NCBI GenBank assembly: GCA_963662155.1
Contig: OY759266.1
Span: forward strand, 12,387,835-12,451,834
Length of the DNA stretch: 64,000 nt
Source: Lamellibrachia columna
Taxonomy: Eukaryota; Annelida; Polychaeta; Sabellida; Siboglinidae
Direction: 5' to 3'
Translations under genes and position numbers: made by a program
Notes under the pieces: model-generated
Seen by the model: only the letters and a program-made list of their open reading frames with translations
Database searches by the model: none
What the model was told of the DNA's origin: nothing
In this document: positions 40,990-52,435 of the stretch, piece after piece
Layout: each line of letters begins with the position of its first letter
Numbering within the stretch: position 1 is the first letter of the stretch

Positions 40990-41280
40990 ATCGGGAAATG
41001 TCCAGTGGTGGAGGTGAAGGTGAGTGGGCAGTTGGCAAACTGTTTGTTGGACATAGGAGCAGAAGTGTCCACCATCACCGAGGGAATCTTCAGGGCCACC
41101 TGTTGCTACGTGTACAGAAGCTGAAGGATATCTCAAGATGGATCTCTATCACGGCTGCAAATGGGTTGCCTGTGCCATATATCGGCTATGTAGAATGTGA
41201 GGTGATTGTATTGGGGAAGATTTTTAACGACACGGGTTTTCTTGTGACAAGGGATCCAGTGGACCCTGACCTGCGATAAC
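40990..41280 (+). pseudogene. Gypsy 3 protease remnant
   Basis: VSGQLANCLLDIGAEVSTIT matches the retropepsin active-site region. The catalytic motif DTGA reads DIGA, so the loop Thr is replaced, followed by a frame change. Not functional. Confidence 0.7.
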
Positions 41281-41885
41281 GGAAAGTTGAACGCCCCGGA
41301 ATAATCGGCTGCAACTTGCTACATATAGTCAGGACCACTCTAGCCTCAGAACTTGGGCCACGTTACCTGGAATCAATCAAGGTAAACGAAAATGGACCAC
41401 AGTGTGCTAGGGAGTTGTCATTGCTCACACACCCCGGAGACAGCTTAAAACAGGGACGGAGCCATATATGTTACCGGCAGGGTCAGCTGTGACAGTCTTG
41501 GCTCACGTGATGAAGCTTGTTGGACTCTGCCTGCTATTAGTCCTACCACTCGATCAGGAGTCGGGCGGACTGCGCAGACTGTGTGCTCTGTTGCCAGTGC
41601 TGACCTGAGTTGTGTTCAGGGTAGAGTAATTCCAGTGCAAGTATTAAATCTCAATGAGGAAGATATCTGGCTTCAAGCAAAGAGTGTATTGGGAACTATA
41701 CAGGAGGTGGGTCTTGGAGCCCCCTAATCTCATCACTGAAGTGGGCCTCAATAATATTATCGTTCAGTCGGCGTGCGCTGGGGATTGCAGAATATCTGAG
41801 TCTGTAAAACGGCGAGGAACCGTCTGGGCGGACTGGGTCCACAGAATCTGGAGTTGATAGCTTACCATCAGTGGATTGGTGAGGG

Positions 41886-42665
41886 TTGGACCTTTCGGAT
41901 AAGGAACGTCAGATAGTAAGGAAGTTGCTGGTCAAACAAAAGGGTGTATTCAGTAAATACAGAAACGACATTGGTTACTGCGATGTTGTCCCACATCAGA
42001 TAGTTACCTTGAATGATAGACCAGTTAGAGTTTCTCACCCTAACCAATGGGAGGAGGTTAAGGCACATCTCCAGACGTTGCTGAAACTTGAGGTCGTCCA
42101 AGAATCCACCAGCTGCTACGCATTACCGGCTGTTCTAGTCAGAAAGAAGGATAACTCTTTGCGTTTATGCATAGATTACAGGCAACTAAATCTGAAGACA
42201 ATCAAGGACGCCTTCCCGTTAACAAGAGTAGATGAATGTTTGGAGACCCTCACTGGAGCAAAATATTTCAGTACCTTGGATCTGGCCCATGGCTATTATC
42301 AGTGTGTCATCGACGCCAGAGATATACCAAAGAAAGCGTTCCGGGTGGGAAATAGTGGACTTTATGAGTTCACTATGATGCCTATGGAACTTTGCAACGA
42401 CCCAGCGACTTTCTAACGCCTGGTGGATCATGTGTTGGGAAGTGAGAATTTCCATTCTCTTCTCATTTACTTTGATGGTGTTCTAGTTTTCGGAAAATCA
42501 GTGGATGAGATGTTGCAGAGGTTGGACATAGTATTCAGTAAATTACTGGCCTTTGGACTCAAGATTAAGCCACAGAAATGTAGCCTGTTCAGGCGAGGGG
42601 TTAATTTTTTGGGACATATCGTGTCTGTGGAAGGAGTTGCAACAGACCCAGAAAAAAGGCGGTAG
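41886..42665 (+). pseudogene. Gypsy 3 reverse transcriptase remnant
   Basis: Starts DKERQIVRKLLVKQKGVFSK. It contains LRLCIDYRQLN, FSTLDLAHGYYQ and NDPATF, then a stop, then SLLIYFDGVLVFGK. The catalytic pair YxDD reads YFDG, removing one aspartate. SLFRRGVNFLGHIVS follows. A stop (42,414) and the missing Asp make it inactive. Confidence 0.85.
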
Positions 42666-42699
42666 AAGAGTAGCAAGAGCCAAAGAGTGAGAACGATCT

Positions 42700-43085
42700 A
42701 CGATCCTTCCCTTGATTGGCGGGGTACTACCATAGACACGTACCTTCCTTTGTCCAGATAGCTAAGCCTCTCCTCCAGTGTATAAGCAAAGCGACCAACT
42801 CGAAGAAGGGAACCAGAAACTGGAATCGAGATTGTAGTCTGGCATTCCAGAGGTTGAAGGAGCAGTTGACCAGTGCCCCTGTGTTAGCCTACCCAGACTT
42901 CTCGAAGCCGTTCATTGTAGAGATCGATGCCCGTGTCCAAAGTTGGGTTCGGTACTTTTCCAAGAACATGGAGTTATTGCATACGCTAGTCGCGGTTTGA
43001 GGCCGGCAGAGAGGAATGACACCAACTACAGCTCCATGAAATTAGAAGTACTTGCTTTGAAATGGGCAGTCACAGATAAGTCTCT
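42700..43085 (+). pseudogene. Gypsy 3 RNase H remnant
   Basis: GYYHRHVPSFVQIAKPL, then FSKPFIVEIDARVQSW and, after a frame change, RPAERNDTNYSSMKLEVLAL. These are the connection and RNase H regions. The sequence stops matching just after ALKWAVTDK, where the integrase deletion begins. Confidence 0.75.
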
Positions 43086-43099
43086 GAGGGTGGCTCCAC

Positions 43100-43560
43100 A
43101 CCAGTCAACAGGTGAATGATACTTCGCGATGGAAATTACCATGAAGAGGAACCTCCGATCTCCCCTGCTCCACCGGCAAGCCCCAGCTGAAGATGTAGAG
43201 TGGTGCCCAGGCGCGCAGCTGTTTGTATGTAGATTCAGATGGCGACGGTTCTTCGGAGCCGGTTCTGAGACAGTCTCGCCGGAAGCGTTTCATCAAGATC
43301 AAGAGCCGGTCTGAGGCGTTCTAGACGGTCGACTGCCATATCAACGGCCATATCAGTAGATGAGAATGAAACAGTGACACTTAGGAGAACTAAGCGTTCT
43401 ACTGCTGGCCGCAACCCAAATCCCTACAATCTGCCGCAGTCTGCTGCTCTTCGGATGAGAGAGGTATCGGTACAACCATCGTTTGGCGAATTGAGTGAAG
43501 CTATGTTAACCTTAGGAACTGAGTTGAACTCACAGTTAGGCTCCATGTTATAGACAGTTT
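43100..43560 (+). pseudogene. Gypsy 3 C-terminal tail remnant
   Basis: RRSTAGRNPNPYNLPQS-type residues followed by ALRMREVSVQPSFGELSEAM resemble the Arg/Ser-rich end of the last ORF in this gypsy lineage. Assignment is tentative. Confidence 0.4.
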
Positions 43561-44780
43561 GGTTGCAATCGCAGGCAACAACAGCTAAAGATAATCATAT
43601 GTGGATGGTGTGTTACACACGAATGTAGGGCATATTAAGTTTGGATATAGGAAGTTTGTAAAAATTCATATCATTTGACATAAATGACTTTAAGCAGGGA
43701 CATTGCCATGTTTGCTGGTAGAACATGTTGACCGTATAACTGTGGATTTTTAGATGATTTTATAGGCGGAAGAAATGTTGGCAATTGTTTCGCCATAAGG
43801 CAGGAGTGCGTAGTAATTCATGTAGAAATTGGTAAACATTGACGGGTATGGCAACTTCAGCCATATTAATAGAGTTAGAAATATGTGATTTTGACGAAAC
43901 TCGACCAGCATGTCAATGAGATGATGACAACGACAGGTAACAAGTTTAAGAATTTTTTAAGGTGCCGTTTTCTTTTAATCATGCAAAACGTTAACATGGT
44001 CACCAATGGGAAATGTAACTGTAGGCTGATCCCTTGATAATCATTGCTACAAATTCTACAATTATTGAACACCAAATGACCGAGACATCAGTTGCAGATG
44101 ACCCCCTGTAAAATACAGGAGGTGGTTGCACTGAGCCGGTGCTCCGACACATTATAAGTATAACACTCTTTGGTTAGGCCTGCAGTGCCCAGTTGGGGTT
44201 TTTATGTTATACAAAATAAACGAAATCACCGTTTCCGTCTTTATGCGATTCCCCGGTCGTAGCCTTCAGCGGGTTTTACTGGCATCAAATGTGAAGAAAA
44301 AACCTTATTCATTACACTTATCAGCAGCGGATCCAGGGGGTCTTAGAGGTCTCAAGATCCCCCTAGGCCATGGAGGGGGGTCTTAGATCCCCCTGTGTCC
44401 GTGGCAAATATTACGGTAAAGGAACACGTATATAGGCCTACATCGGAACTAGTGTCAACGTAAAGACTGAAGTATTAGCCGGCTAATAATAACCCTTATG
44501 TAAGTAGAACGACACATGTGTCGCCCGCCCCCCTCCCCCCACCCCGGTTCGTAAGTAGAATGACATATGATTACGACTGACTGAGACCCCTCCCCCGCCA
44601 ACAAGCCTAGATCCACCCCTGCTTATTTTGTATGAGAGCAGAAAACTGGAGTCATATAATGTGTCCCCCCCCCCTCTACCTTTAGGTCATATCTGGAATA
44701 GGCCATGCACGCAATACGATGCATCTGAAGCAGTGTGTTGGTATGTTAATTGACTGTAAGGCATTATGCTGCATTATAAT
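43561..44780. other. No gene seen
   Basis: Non-coding, possibly including the lost 3' LTR of gypsy 3. A locally repeated phrase, gggtcttaga(g/t)...ccccct, occurs at 44,338-44,395. Confidence 0.4.
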
Positions 44781-44789
44781 GTTAACATA

Positions 44790-45290
44790 TGCCAGAAACA
44801 TGACGAGGATTTTATCAGAAAACGCTCGCCTGGCAGAAGGGACATCAATGTCATAGCACTCGCCGACTTTCTCGAAGCGCACGGCCTGTTCGTTTGCAAC
44901 ACCGCGTTCAACACCCTGCTCGTCACAAGATAACGTGGCAAGGACAGCACCGTGATATGACGACAGGTCACATAGTACCCATTTACAACATGATCGATTT
45001 CGTCATCTGCCGACAGCCGTATAAACGTCTACTGACGGACTCTCGGTCATACGCTGGCGCGTTGCTGGACAGTGATCGCCGACTGCCCGTCGCCAAACTC
45101 GACCTCAGGCGAATCTTCGACATTTGGGGTCGAATCGAAAAGTTGCGCATGTCTAAACACGTTCGGTACAACACCAAGTTGTTGGCTACCCAGCGCTTCC
45201 GCGAACAGTACCGAGACGTCGTGTCAGTATCATTGTCTCATCTCAACGCGAACACTACAGCCAGTGAGAGATGGAACTATGTTTAACGCG
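44790..45290 (+). pseudogene. LINE endonuclease, C-terminal remnant
   Basis: NVIALADFLEAHGLFVCNT, then YNMIDFVICRQPYKRLL and LLDSDRRLPVAKLDLRR. This is the SDH-motif end of an exonuclease/endonuclease/phosphatase domain, here SDR instead of SDH. The conserved catalytic His is replaced. Confidence 0.7.
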
Positions 45291-45689
45291 CTCTGAAGTC
45301 GGCGGCGAAATCGGCCATCGATCGGACCGCCTCGGCAGCCAAGCGAGACGTTCCACATTGCGCTGATATTGCTGCAATGTCCGCAGAACAACAGAAACTG
45401 AGACAGTGGCCACAGAGCACGGAAGATGTAACTGACCGATGTCAACTGAAACGACAGCATAACATGATTATGCACGCTCTACGCCGCAAAGCTCGCGGTA
45501 AAGCCGAGGCGAGACTAGACAGCCACAAAGGTCGAACACCTCCATGACCTGCAGCTAAGCTGACGATCCGCGACGATGCCGGACGCGTTATCTGTAATGC
45601 CGCCGCACTGAACGCGCGAATCACTGAACACTTCGCCTTGGAAGGTTTACCGACATTTGTAGGGAGACCGTCACGATTCCAGATTCCCG

Positions 45690-46952
45690 ATTACCGATGA
45701 CGAGGTAAAGCGGGCGATCGGCAAATTGAACAGTGGTCGGGCCAGCGGTCATGACGACATACCGGCCGAACTTATGAAGTGTACGGCTGGCCTGCTAGCA
45801 GACACGATCGCTGGCATCTTCAATGACGCGCTGGAACGCCAAGAAACGCTAGAACTCGGAAAAGGTGTGCTGATGCTACTGCAGAAGCCGGGCAAGCCAA
45901 TCGGTCCACTAACAAGTGGACGTCAAATTGTCTTACTATTGGTACTCCGGAAGACCTTGTCACTAATCGTCCTGTCGATGATTGCGCCAAACGTTAAAGA
46001 CTACCTGTCGCCGTCCCAAACGGGATTCCGACGCGGGCGTAACACGGCAGACGTAGTTTTCGGATACCGTTGGCTGAGTGCGAAATCGCAGCGTTGGCGC
46101 GTATTGGTCGAGTTTTCGGCATCGACTTGAGCCGCGCGTACGACACCATCCGTCGCGACAAGTTGATCGACGTACTCTCGAGTTTCCTCGGCGAGTCGGA
46201 AATGCGGATAAACCGCTTCCTTCTTGCTGACACGTTGCTCGAACCACGCCTGTCATTAAGCGATTGCCACGCATTCGCAACAACGATCGGCACGCCGCAA
46301 GGTGACAGCATCAGTCGAGTACTCTTCATCGTCTAACTGGAAGCGGCACTTCGCGACCTGTGATCGCTGACGCCAGTCTTCCACTTGATGTCGAATACGC
46401 TGCTGACGCCGATTTCACCAGTTTCGTCACGTTCGTACCTTGCCGATGTCGAGCGTATCGCACCAGCATGCTTGGCAGAGTGGTCATTGACCATCAACGC
46501 GACTAAAACCGAAAGAATCACTGTTTGCCGGCAAGCTGACCGCATCAACGAGGAATGGCGGATGACATGCAAGTTCAGTTCGCTCCTCGGTAATGCACAC
46601 AACAAACAACTAACAAACGTCGCCTTCCGGAAGTTATGTACAGTCTGGCTGAGGCGCTCGGTGATCAGCCTGGAACTGCGTCTACGACTGTACGCGATGT
46701 ACTGTCTTGTTCGTGCTAACATATAACATGGGGATTAAAGAAAGCACAACTGCATGGCCTAAACACGTACCGCCGTCGCTACCTGCGCCAGAACGCCGGC
46801 ATCCACTGGCCACATCGCATTTTAAACGATCCACTGTATCGCCGGTGTCGATGCCGCCCAATCATCGAAGCCGTCTTGGCAGTCTTTTCAGGCACGTGCT
46901 GCGTACGTCGAAGTTTTGTACACACTCGACCGTGAACAGTGGCGATAGTTGA
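45690..46952 (+). pseudogene. LINE reverse transcriptase remnant
   Basis: Pieces include RAIGKLNSGRASGHDDIPAE, then GIDLSRAYDTIRRDKLIDVL (motif A) and ATTIGTPQGDSISRVLFIV (motif B). Motif C reads EYAADADF where a YADD pair is expected, so one catalytic Asp is lost. The thumb follows (RKLCTVWLRRSVIS, LTYNMG). At least three frame changes. Confidence 0.8.
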
Positions 46953-46960
46953 CATGAAAC

Positions 46961-47305
46961 CTCACGACCTGATTGACTACTGACATAAACAGCAGCGATG
47001 ACTCTTAATTATTATTTTTAATGACATGGACATTAAAAAAATTATTTAGCGAATTAATTATATTTTTAATTAATCATCAATTTAATTATTTATTACTTTT
47101 TACATGGCCCACTAGCATGCACACACGCACTCACAATTGTTTAAATCTGAAGGCAATTGAAATACAGAGATTAAAATGTAAACAAATCATTATTTTTATT
47201 GAAAGCACACACATGTCATCCTTGAAATGGCAGATGATAATGGCTATATCAATGTGTGATACTGAATTAGGTTCAAATGAAAAAAAGCAATCGAATGTAC
47301 AATTC

Positions 47306-47308
<3 letters not shown>
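46961..47308. other. No gene seen
   Basis: AT-rich DNA leading into the TA microsatellite. Confidence 0.4.
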
Positions 47309-48035
<727 letters not shown>

Positions 48036-48049
48036 GTGCGTATCAAAGC

Positions 48050-48730
48050 GATGCACTATGCTGGGGAAGCAGTGTTCGAACTAATCGATGTGACGCGGTA
48101 GTGGTTGTCACTGATGATAGTTTCGCACAAGCGAAAGAAAAGCTTACGGCGTATCTTATGCCCAGGTGAAATGAGGAATACGAAGTATTCACATTTAGAC
48201 AAGCCCAACAAAAAGCTGGAGAAACTTTTGACAAATTTCACGCCAGACTAAAACAATTGGCAAAGAACTGTAGCTTTCAAAACAAGAACTGTGAAATTAA
48301 GCAGCAGATTGTACAGAAGTGTCTACTGCCCAAAATGTGTGATAAAGGACTAAGTGAAGCCAACACAACACTGGAACAGTTGCCAACTTATGGGCGTACT
48401 TTTGAAGCTACTAAGCAACAATCCAAGATGATGGGTAACAGATTCAATGAACACCGTCATCGCATACCTTCACAAGGGCGAGGCAGAAGTAGTTTCCATC
48501 GTGGTCGCCATGTGGCTGGTGCAATGCATGAGAAACACCCAAACAGCTCCACCAGAGGGTGCCACCGTAAATCGCGAATACAATATTGTGTCCTGGTTGT
48601 GCAGGACATCCACAAAATAGGATGACATGTAAAGCATGGGGAAAGACATGCCGAAAATGTAACAAGCCTAACCATTTTGCTAGAATGTGTAAATCTACCG
48701 AAATTATGGCATTTAGTGGGAAAGGACACA
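48050..48730 (+). pseudogene. Gypsy 2 gag and zinc-knuckle remnant
   Basis: After upstream frame changes, LKQLAKNCSFQNKNCEIKQQ and QKCLLPKMCDKGLSEA are Gag. A basic Arg-rich stretch follows. In the next frame the zinc knuckle is CRKCNKPNHFARMC (CX2CX4HX4C), preceded by CPGCAGHPQN. The knuckle is intact but out of frame with Gag. Confidence 0.8.
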
Positions 48731-48743
48731 TCGCAACCAATGA

Positions 48744-49055
48744 ATGATTTGTGACACTATGGGTTTGTACCAACCAACAAGCACCAAGCCATTAAAACCG
48801 TATGTTTGTACTGAGAGTATGGTGGCAGGAACAGGTGTAATCATGGAAATCGACACAGGAGCCTCGGTTTCGTTGATTTCGGAGAAGGAGTGGACCAGTA
48901 TAAAAGGTTTCGCTCCACAACTAACCTTGAACACAAGTAAAGCACCACTGCTGCACACATATACAGGCAGCACTATTCAGCCGTTAGAGCACGTTCGGCT
49001 GGGGATAGACAATAACAATCAGCATCATAACTTCAATGCATTTGTTGCCTTGTGA
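48744..49055 (+). pseudogene. Gypsy 2 protease remnant
   Basis: VIMEIDTGASVSLISEKEW has the intact retropepsin DTGAS motif. The frame runs to a stop at 49,055, before RT. Confidence 0.8.
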
Positions 49056-49065
49056 AACGTGCTGT

Positions 49066-49690
49066 GCGGGCAAAATGGAATCGATTCATCCTGTCGACTA
49101 TTCGGAATGGGCGGCACCGATTGTACCTGTACTGAAATCTACAGGAGCCGTCGGAATCGGCGGATATTACAAGGTGACCATCAACCACACTGTTAAAGTA
49201 GACAAGTACCCGATACCCAACATAAACGATTTGTTGATGAAATTAACGGGTGGTCAACTGTACACAAAACGTGACTTAAGCCACGCTTATGAACAAGTTG
49301 TACTCGACAGAGTCACGCAAGCTCACCGCCATCAACACCTCCAAGCTCACCGCCATCAACACCTCCAAGCTCACCGCCATCAACACCTCCAAGCTCACCG
49401 CCATCAACACCTCCAAGCTCACCGCCATCAACACCTCCAAGCTCACCGCCATCAACACCTCCAAGCTCACCGCCATCAACACCTCCAAGCTCACCGCCAT
49501 CAACACCTCCAAGCTCACCGCCATCAACACCTCCAAGCTCACCACCATCAACACCTCGAAGGGTTTCTTCGAGTGTGAACGTTTGCCGTATGGTGTCAGC
49601 TCATCCCCAGGCATATCCCAGAGGATTATGGAGCAGTTGCTTCAAAACATCCCAATGACAGTAGTCTACCTGGATGATGTCCTGGAGACT
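49066..49690 (+). pseudogene. Gypsy 2 reverse transcriptase with a 10-copy 24-bp repeat
   Basis: YSEWAAPIVPVLKSTGAV and LYTKRDLSHAYEQVVLD are followed by a two-base loss. Then come ten 8-residue units KLTAINTS (49,319-49,558) and GFFECERLPYGVSSSPG, ending at catalytic YLDD (VVYLDDVLE). Single-copy relatives have one SRK..TINT.KG segment here, so the array grew from that codon block. The 24-bp unit keeps the reading frame. Confidence 0.88.
49319..49558 (+). repeat. 24-bp minisatellite, 10 units, inside RT
   Basis: Exactly 240 bp of AAGCTCACCGCCATCAACAC plus CTCC. Units are identical except the last (ACC for GCC, TCG for TCC). This marks a very recent expansion in an otherwise old element. Confidence 0.98.
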
Positions 49691-49859
49691 TGAAGAACGC
49701 CAGAAGGGCAGGATCGCAATCTCCAAATGGTGTTATCTCGACTCCAAGAAGCAGGACTGCGCCCGAAAAAGGAGAAATGTATTTTCAGCAGAATTCGTGC
49801 GCCTGGTACCTGGAACACGAAATTTACGTAGAAGGCATCCATCCGACAAACGCTAAGGT

Positions 49860-50520
49860 TCTTGCTATTGAGAATGCCCCTGCGCCGCAGACTGCCCAGG
49901 AGCTACACAGACTTCCCAGGAGCTACACAGACTGCCCAGGAGCTACACAGCTTCTTGGGGCTCGTCCACTACTATCACAACTGTCTGCGAAACCTGACCA
50001 CTATGTTGATACCGCTCCACGCGCTAACCTGTCAAAATGTCAAATGGAAGTGGGGACCGAGACAGAAGAAAGCCTTCGAGGAAGCAAGCGCACTGCTTTC
50101 CTCATCCAAAGTGCTTGTACATTACAACCCTGAGCTACCCATCATTGTCAGCAGCGATGTTTTTCCCTACGGAATTGGAAGTGTGCTGTCACATCGCCTT
50201 TCAGATGGTTGTGAGAAACCAATAGCTTATGCATCCCGAACTCTCTCCTCTTGTGAGAAAAAGTATGCACAATTGGAGAAGGAAGCGTTGGCACGGAACC
50301 ACCAAATTCCACTAGTACCTCTATGGACGTGAATTCGTCCTATAAACATATCACAAGCTGTTGCTTGGACTATTGAAGATAGACCGCACATTCTTAGCAA
50401 TGTCTAGTGTCAGAATTCAAAGATGGGCGCTCACACTGAGTAACTATCACTACTCTTTAGAGTAAAAGCCAAGTCAAAGTATCACTCACGCTGATGATTG
50501 AACCGTCTACCAGTACCATA
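49860..50520 (+). pseudogene. Gypsy 2 connection and RNase H remnant
   Basis: Begins with a three-copy 20-bp repeat, actgcccaggagctacacag (about 49,889-49,950), which disrupts the frame. Then GLVHYYHNCLRNLTTML, PIIVSSDVFPYGIGSVL (RNase H, first Asp present) and PIAYASRTLSSCEKKYAQ. Stops follow, with SSVRIQRWALTLSNYHYSLE near 50,400-50,465. Confidence 0.8.
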
Positions 50521-50545
50521 TGCACCAAAACAAGTGTCGACACCT

Positions 50546-51312
50546 GTGTTAAAAATGGCAAATGTTATTAAATTTTTGGAAGTGTAAATGCATACACATA
50601 GGACATGGAAACATGGACGAAGAAAATAAAAAGGGGGTGCTGTAATAAGTAGAACCACAAAAGAAAAGGACTTAGGAGTAACAATTAGTGCTAACGTGAA
50701 TGTTTCAGAGCAATGTGGGATTGCTGCTTCAAAAGGAAATCAAATGCTATGGCTAATTAGGAGAACCATCACGTATAAGGATAAACAGCTAATTGTACCC
50801 CTGCACAAAACAATAGTTAGACCGCATTTGGAATATTGCATACAAGTATTGAGGCCATATTGTAAGAAGGACATATACAAGCTAGAAAGAATGCAACGAA
50901 GAGCAACTAAAATGACTCCAGAAATGAGAGACCTTAGTGGTGAAAGCCGCTTATTAGAATGTGGTTTGACAACATTAGAGACCAGGAGACTAAGAGGAGA
51001 ACAAATAGAAGTGTTTAAAATACTGAAGAACCAGAGGACACAAAACAGCATTAGTTAAGGAACAGTGTAGGTTGCACATGAGAAGTACTCATTCTCACAG
51101 AAGGTGATAAATGAATGGAACAAGCTCTCAAATGATTGTGTTAATGCTAGTAGTGTGAATATGTTTAAAATAAAATTGACAGATATCTGATAAAGGCGGG
51201 CTATACATATATAATAAAATTGTTGGACTCTCGATAAGCCAATGGCTTCCTTGTCCACTTGCCATATGGAACGTGTTGTTTTGGATGGAAATCTTGTTCA
51301 GTCTTGTTGAAT
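50546..51312 (+). mobile_element. CR1/jockey-like LINE, copy B (5'-truncated)
   Basis: Encodes the RT C-terminal part from GKCKC.HTG-like residues through EQCGIAASKGNQMLWLIRR, then HLEYCIQVLRPYCKKDIY and TTLETRRLRGEQIEVFKIL. A frame change near 51,030 follows, with a damaged C-terminus. It has the same 3' UTR and TCTTGTTNAA tail as copy A. Confidence 0.88.
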
Positions 51313-51319
51313 TAATATA

Positions 51320-52430
51320 ACTGTATGTAATTTAACAAAGTATGTGGATGCAATAATTATGCATAATCCACCTAGGCCCGTCCTCGTGGTATTGAAAAGG
51401 GGGGCTCGAGAGTATCAATCAGCCGAGGTTTTCTGGAACGATTTCTGAAAATGTTAGTTAAAAAAATTTCTCAAAAAGGGGGAGGACATTCGTACGCAAC
51501 CGTTTTACTACAATGCATGACTTCCTCTTTCAGTAAGACTATTGCACCCTCATAACTCAATGCTGCTATCGTTTCCAGGTTGTGATTAAAACGGGCCTAT
51601 AGGGTCTAAGCAAGTATAACATAATACAACGTTCTCCCCCATCGAGTATTGTTCTTGCTATGTTATTATATGCGATTTCGCTTAGCTCTGCATTTGCACT
51701 TATTGTAAACAGTTACAATAAATTTTTAATTAATTTGATTTGAAGCTTTCTCAAAATGAGTCGAGCATAGGCCCAAAGCAGATTATGTACTGTCAGCTTG
51801 ACATTTACTTTCAACAAATTTGGAATCGAAATTGACTTACCGTCCGTACAATAAACCATTCTGATGCTCGTGACATTAACACAACTTTTAAATTAGGTCT
51901 ACCGATATAGTTTTTAATATTTCTATCCTCCTTTTGTTTTGATCTATCACATTTCCCGTCATACAAATTTAGTTTACGAGATGTACAAAATATACACATT
52001 TCTCCACTTGCTGAAAGTTGTCCTTAATAGTCTGCCCTCCTTTTGATCTATCATATTTCCCATCATCAAAATGTACTTTACGAGATGTACAAAATATACA
52101 CATTTCTCCACCTGTTCCAGTTTGTGTCCTTCCAACGTAAATTTCCGATCTTTGATTCTTGCTGCTGATCGTCTTCTTCACGCCATCGTCTTCTTCACAT
52201 TTATCTTTATATTAAGTCATTTCGTATCTGGTGTAGTTGTTCCCGTCTCAGCCACGAGTGTAATACCATCTGCGTATTTCAGGTTTGTAATATTCCTACA
52301 GAGATTACTCGTCTTTGTTGTTCATAAAAATGCCAGGAGCGATAGCTCTTCATTAGGACATGGGACCATCTTGGTTGATATTGACGATTAGAAAGTAGAT
52401 CTAAGCCATGCTCAAGATAATAAATTGTAA
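51320..52430. other. No gene seen; local duplication
   Basis: Two diverged copies of a segment containing agatgtacaaaatatacaca (about 51,975 and 52,082) lie about 105 bp apart. No gene. Confidence 0.5.
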
Positions 52431-52435
52431 ATCAC

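Larger units (their letters stand above)
40020..43560 (+). mobile_element. Degenerate gypsy retrotransposon 3 (integrase deleted)
   Basis: Successive + strand remnants of gag, protease, RT and RNase H are followed directly by the C-terminal tail of the element's last ORF. Integrase is missing. Many stops and frame changes, no LTRs recognised at either end. This is an old, internally deleted copy of a lineage different from the 22-27 kb element. Confidence 0.85.
44790..46960 (+). mobile_element. Degenerate LINE of a second type (endonuclease plus RT)
   Basis: The + strand is GC-rich relative to its flanks. It carries remnants of an AP-type endonuclease, linker, reverse transcriptase and C-terminal region, with many stops and indels. 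It differs from the CR1/jockey-like family in sequence and codon use. The clade cannot be assigned from memory. No target duplication was found. Confidence 0.85.
48040..50520 (+). mobile_element. Degenerate gypsy retrotransposon 2 with internal repeat expansions
   Basis: The order gag, zinc knuckle, protease, RT, RNase H is preserved. Integrase and LTRs are absent. The sequence is related to the 22-27 kb element (same Pol motifs) but clearly older. Two short tandem expansions lie inside its RT and connection regions. It is followed immediately by a LINE fragment at 50.55 kb. Confidence 0.88.

Noticed and set aside
49276..49614. Repetitive KLTAINTS or AHRHQHLQ protein as a novel repeat protein
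   Set aside because: The flanks are RT motifs on both sides, so this is an expansion within a dead pol gene and not a stand-alone gene.
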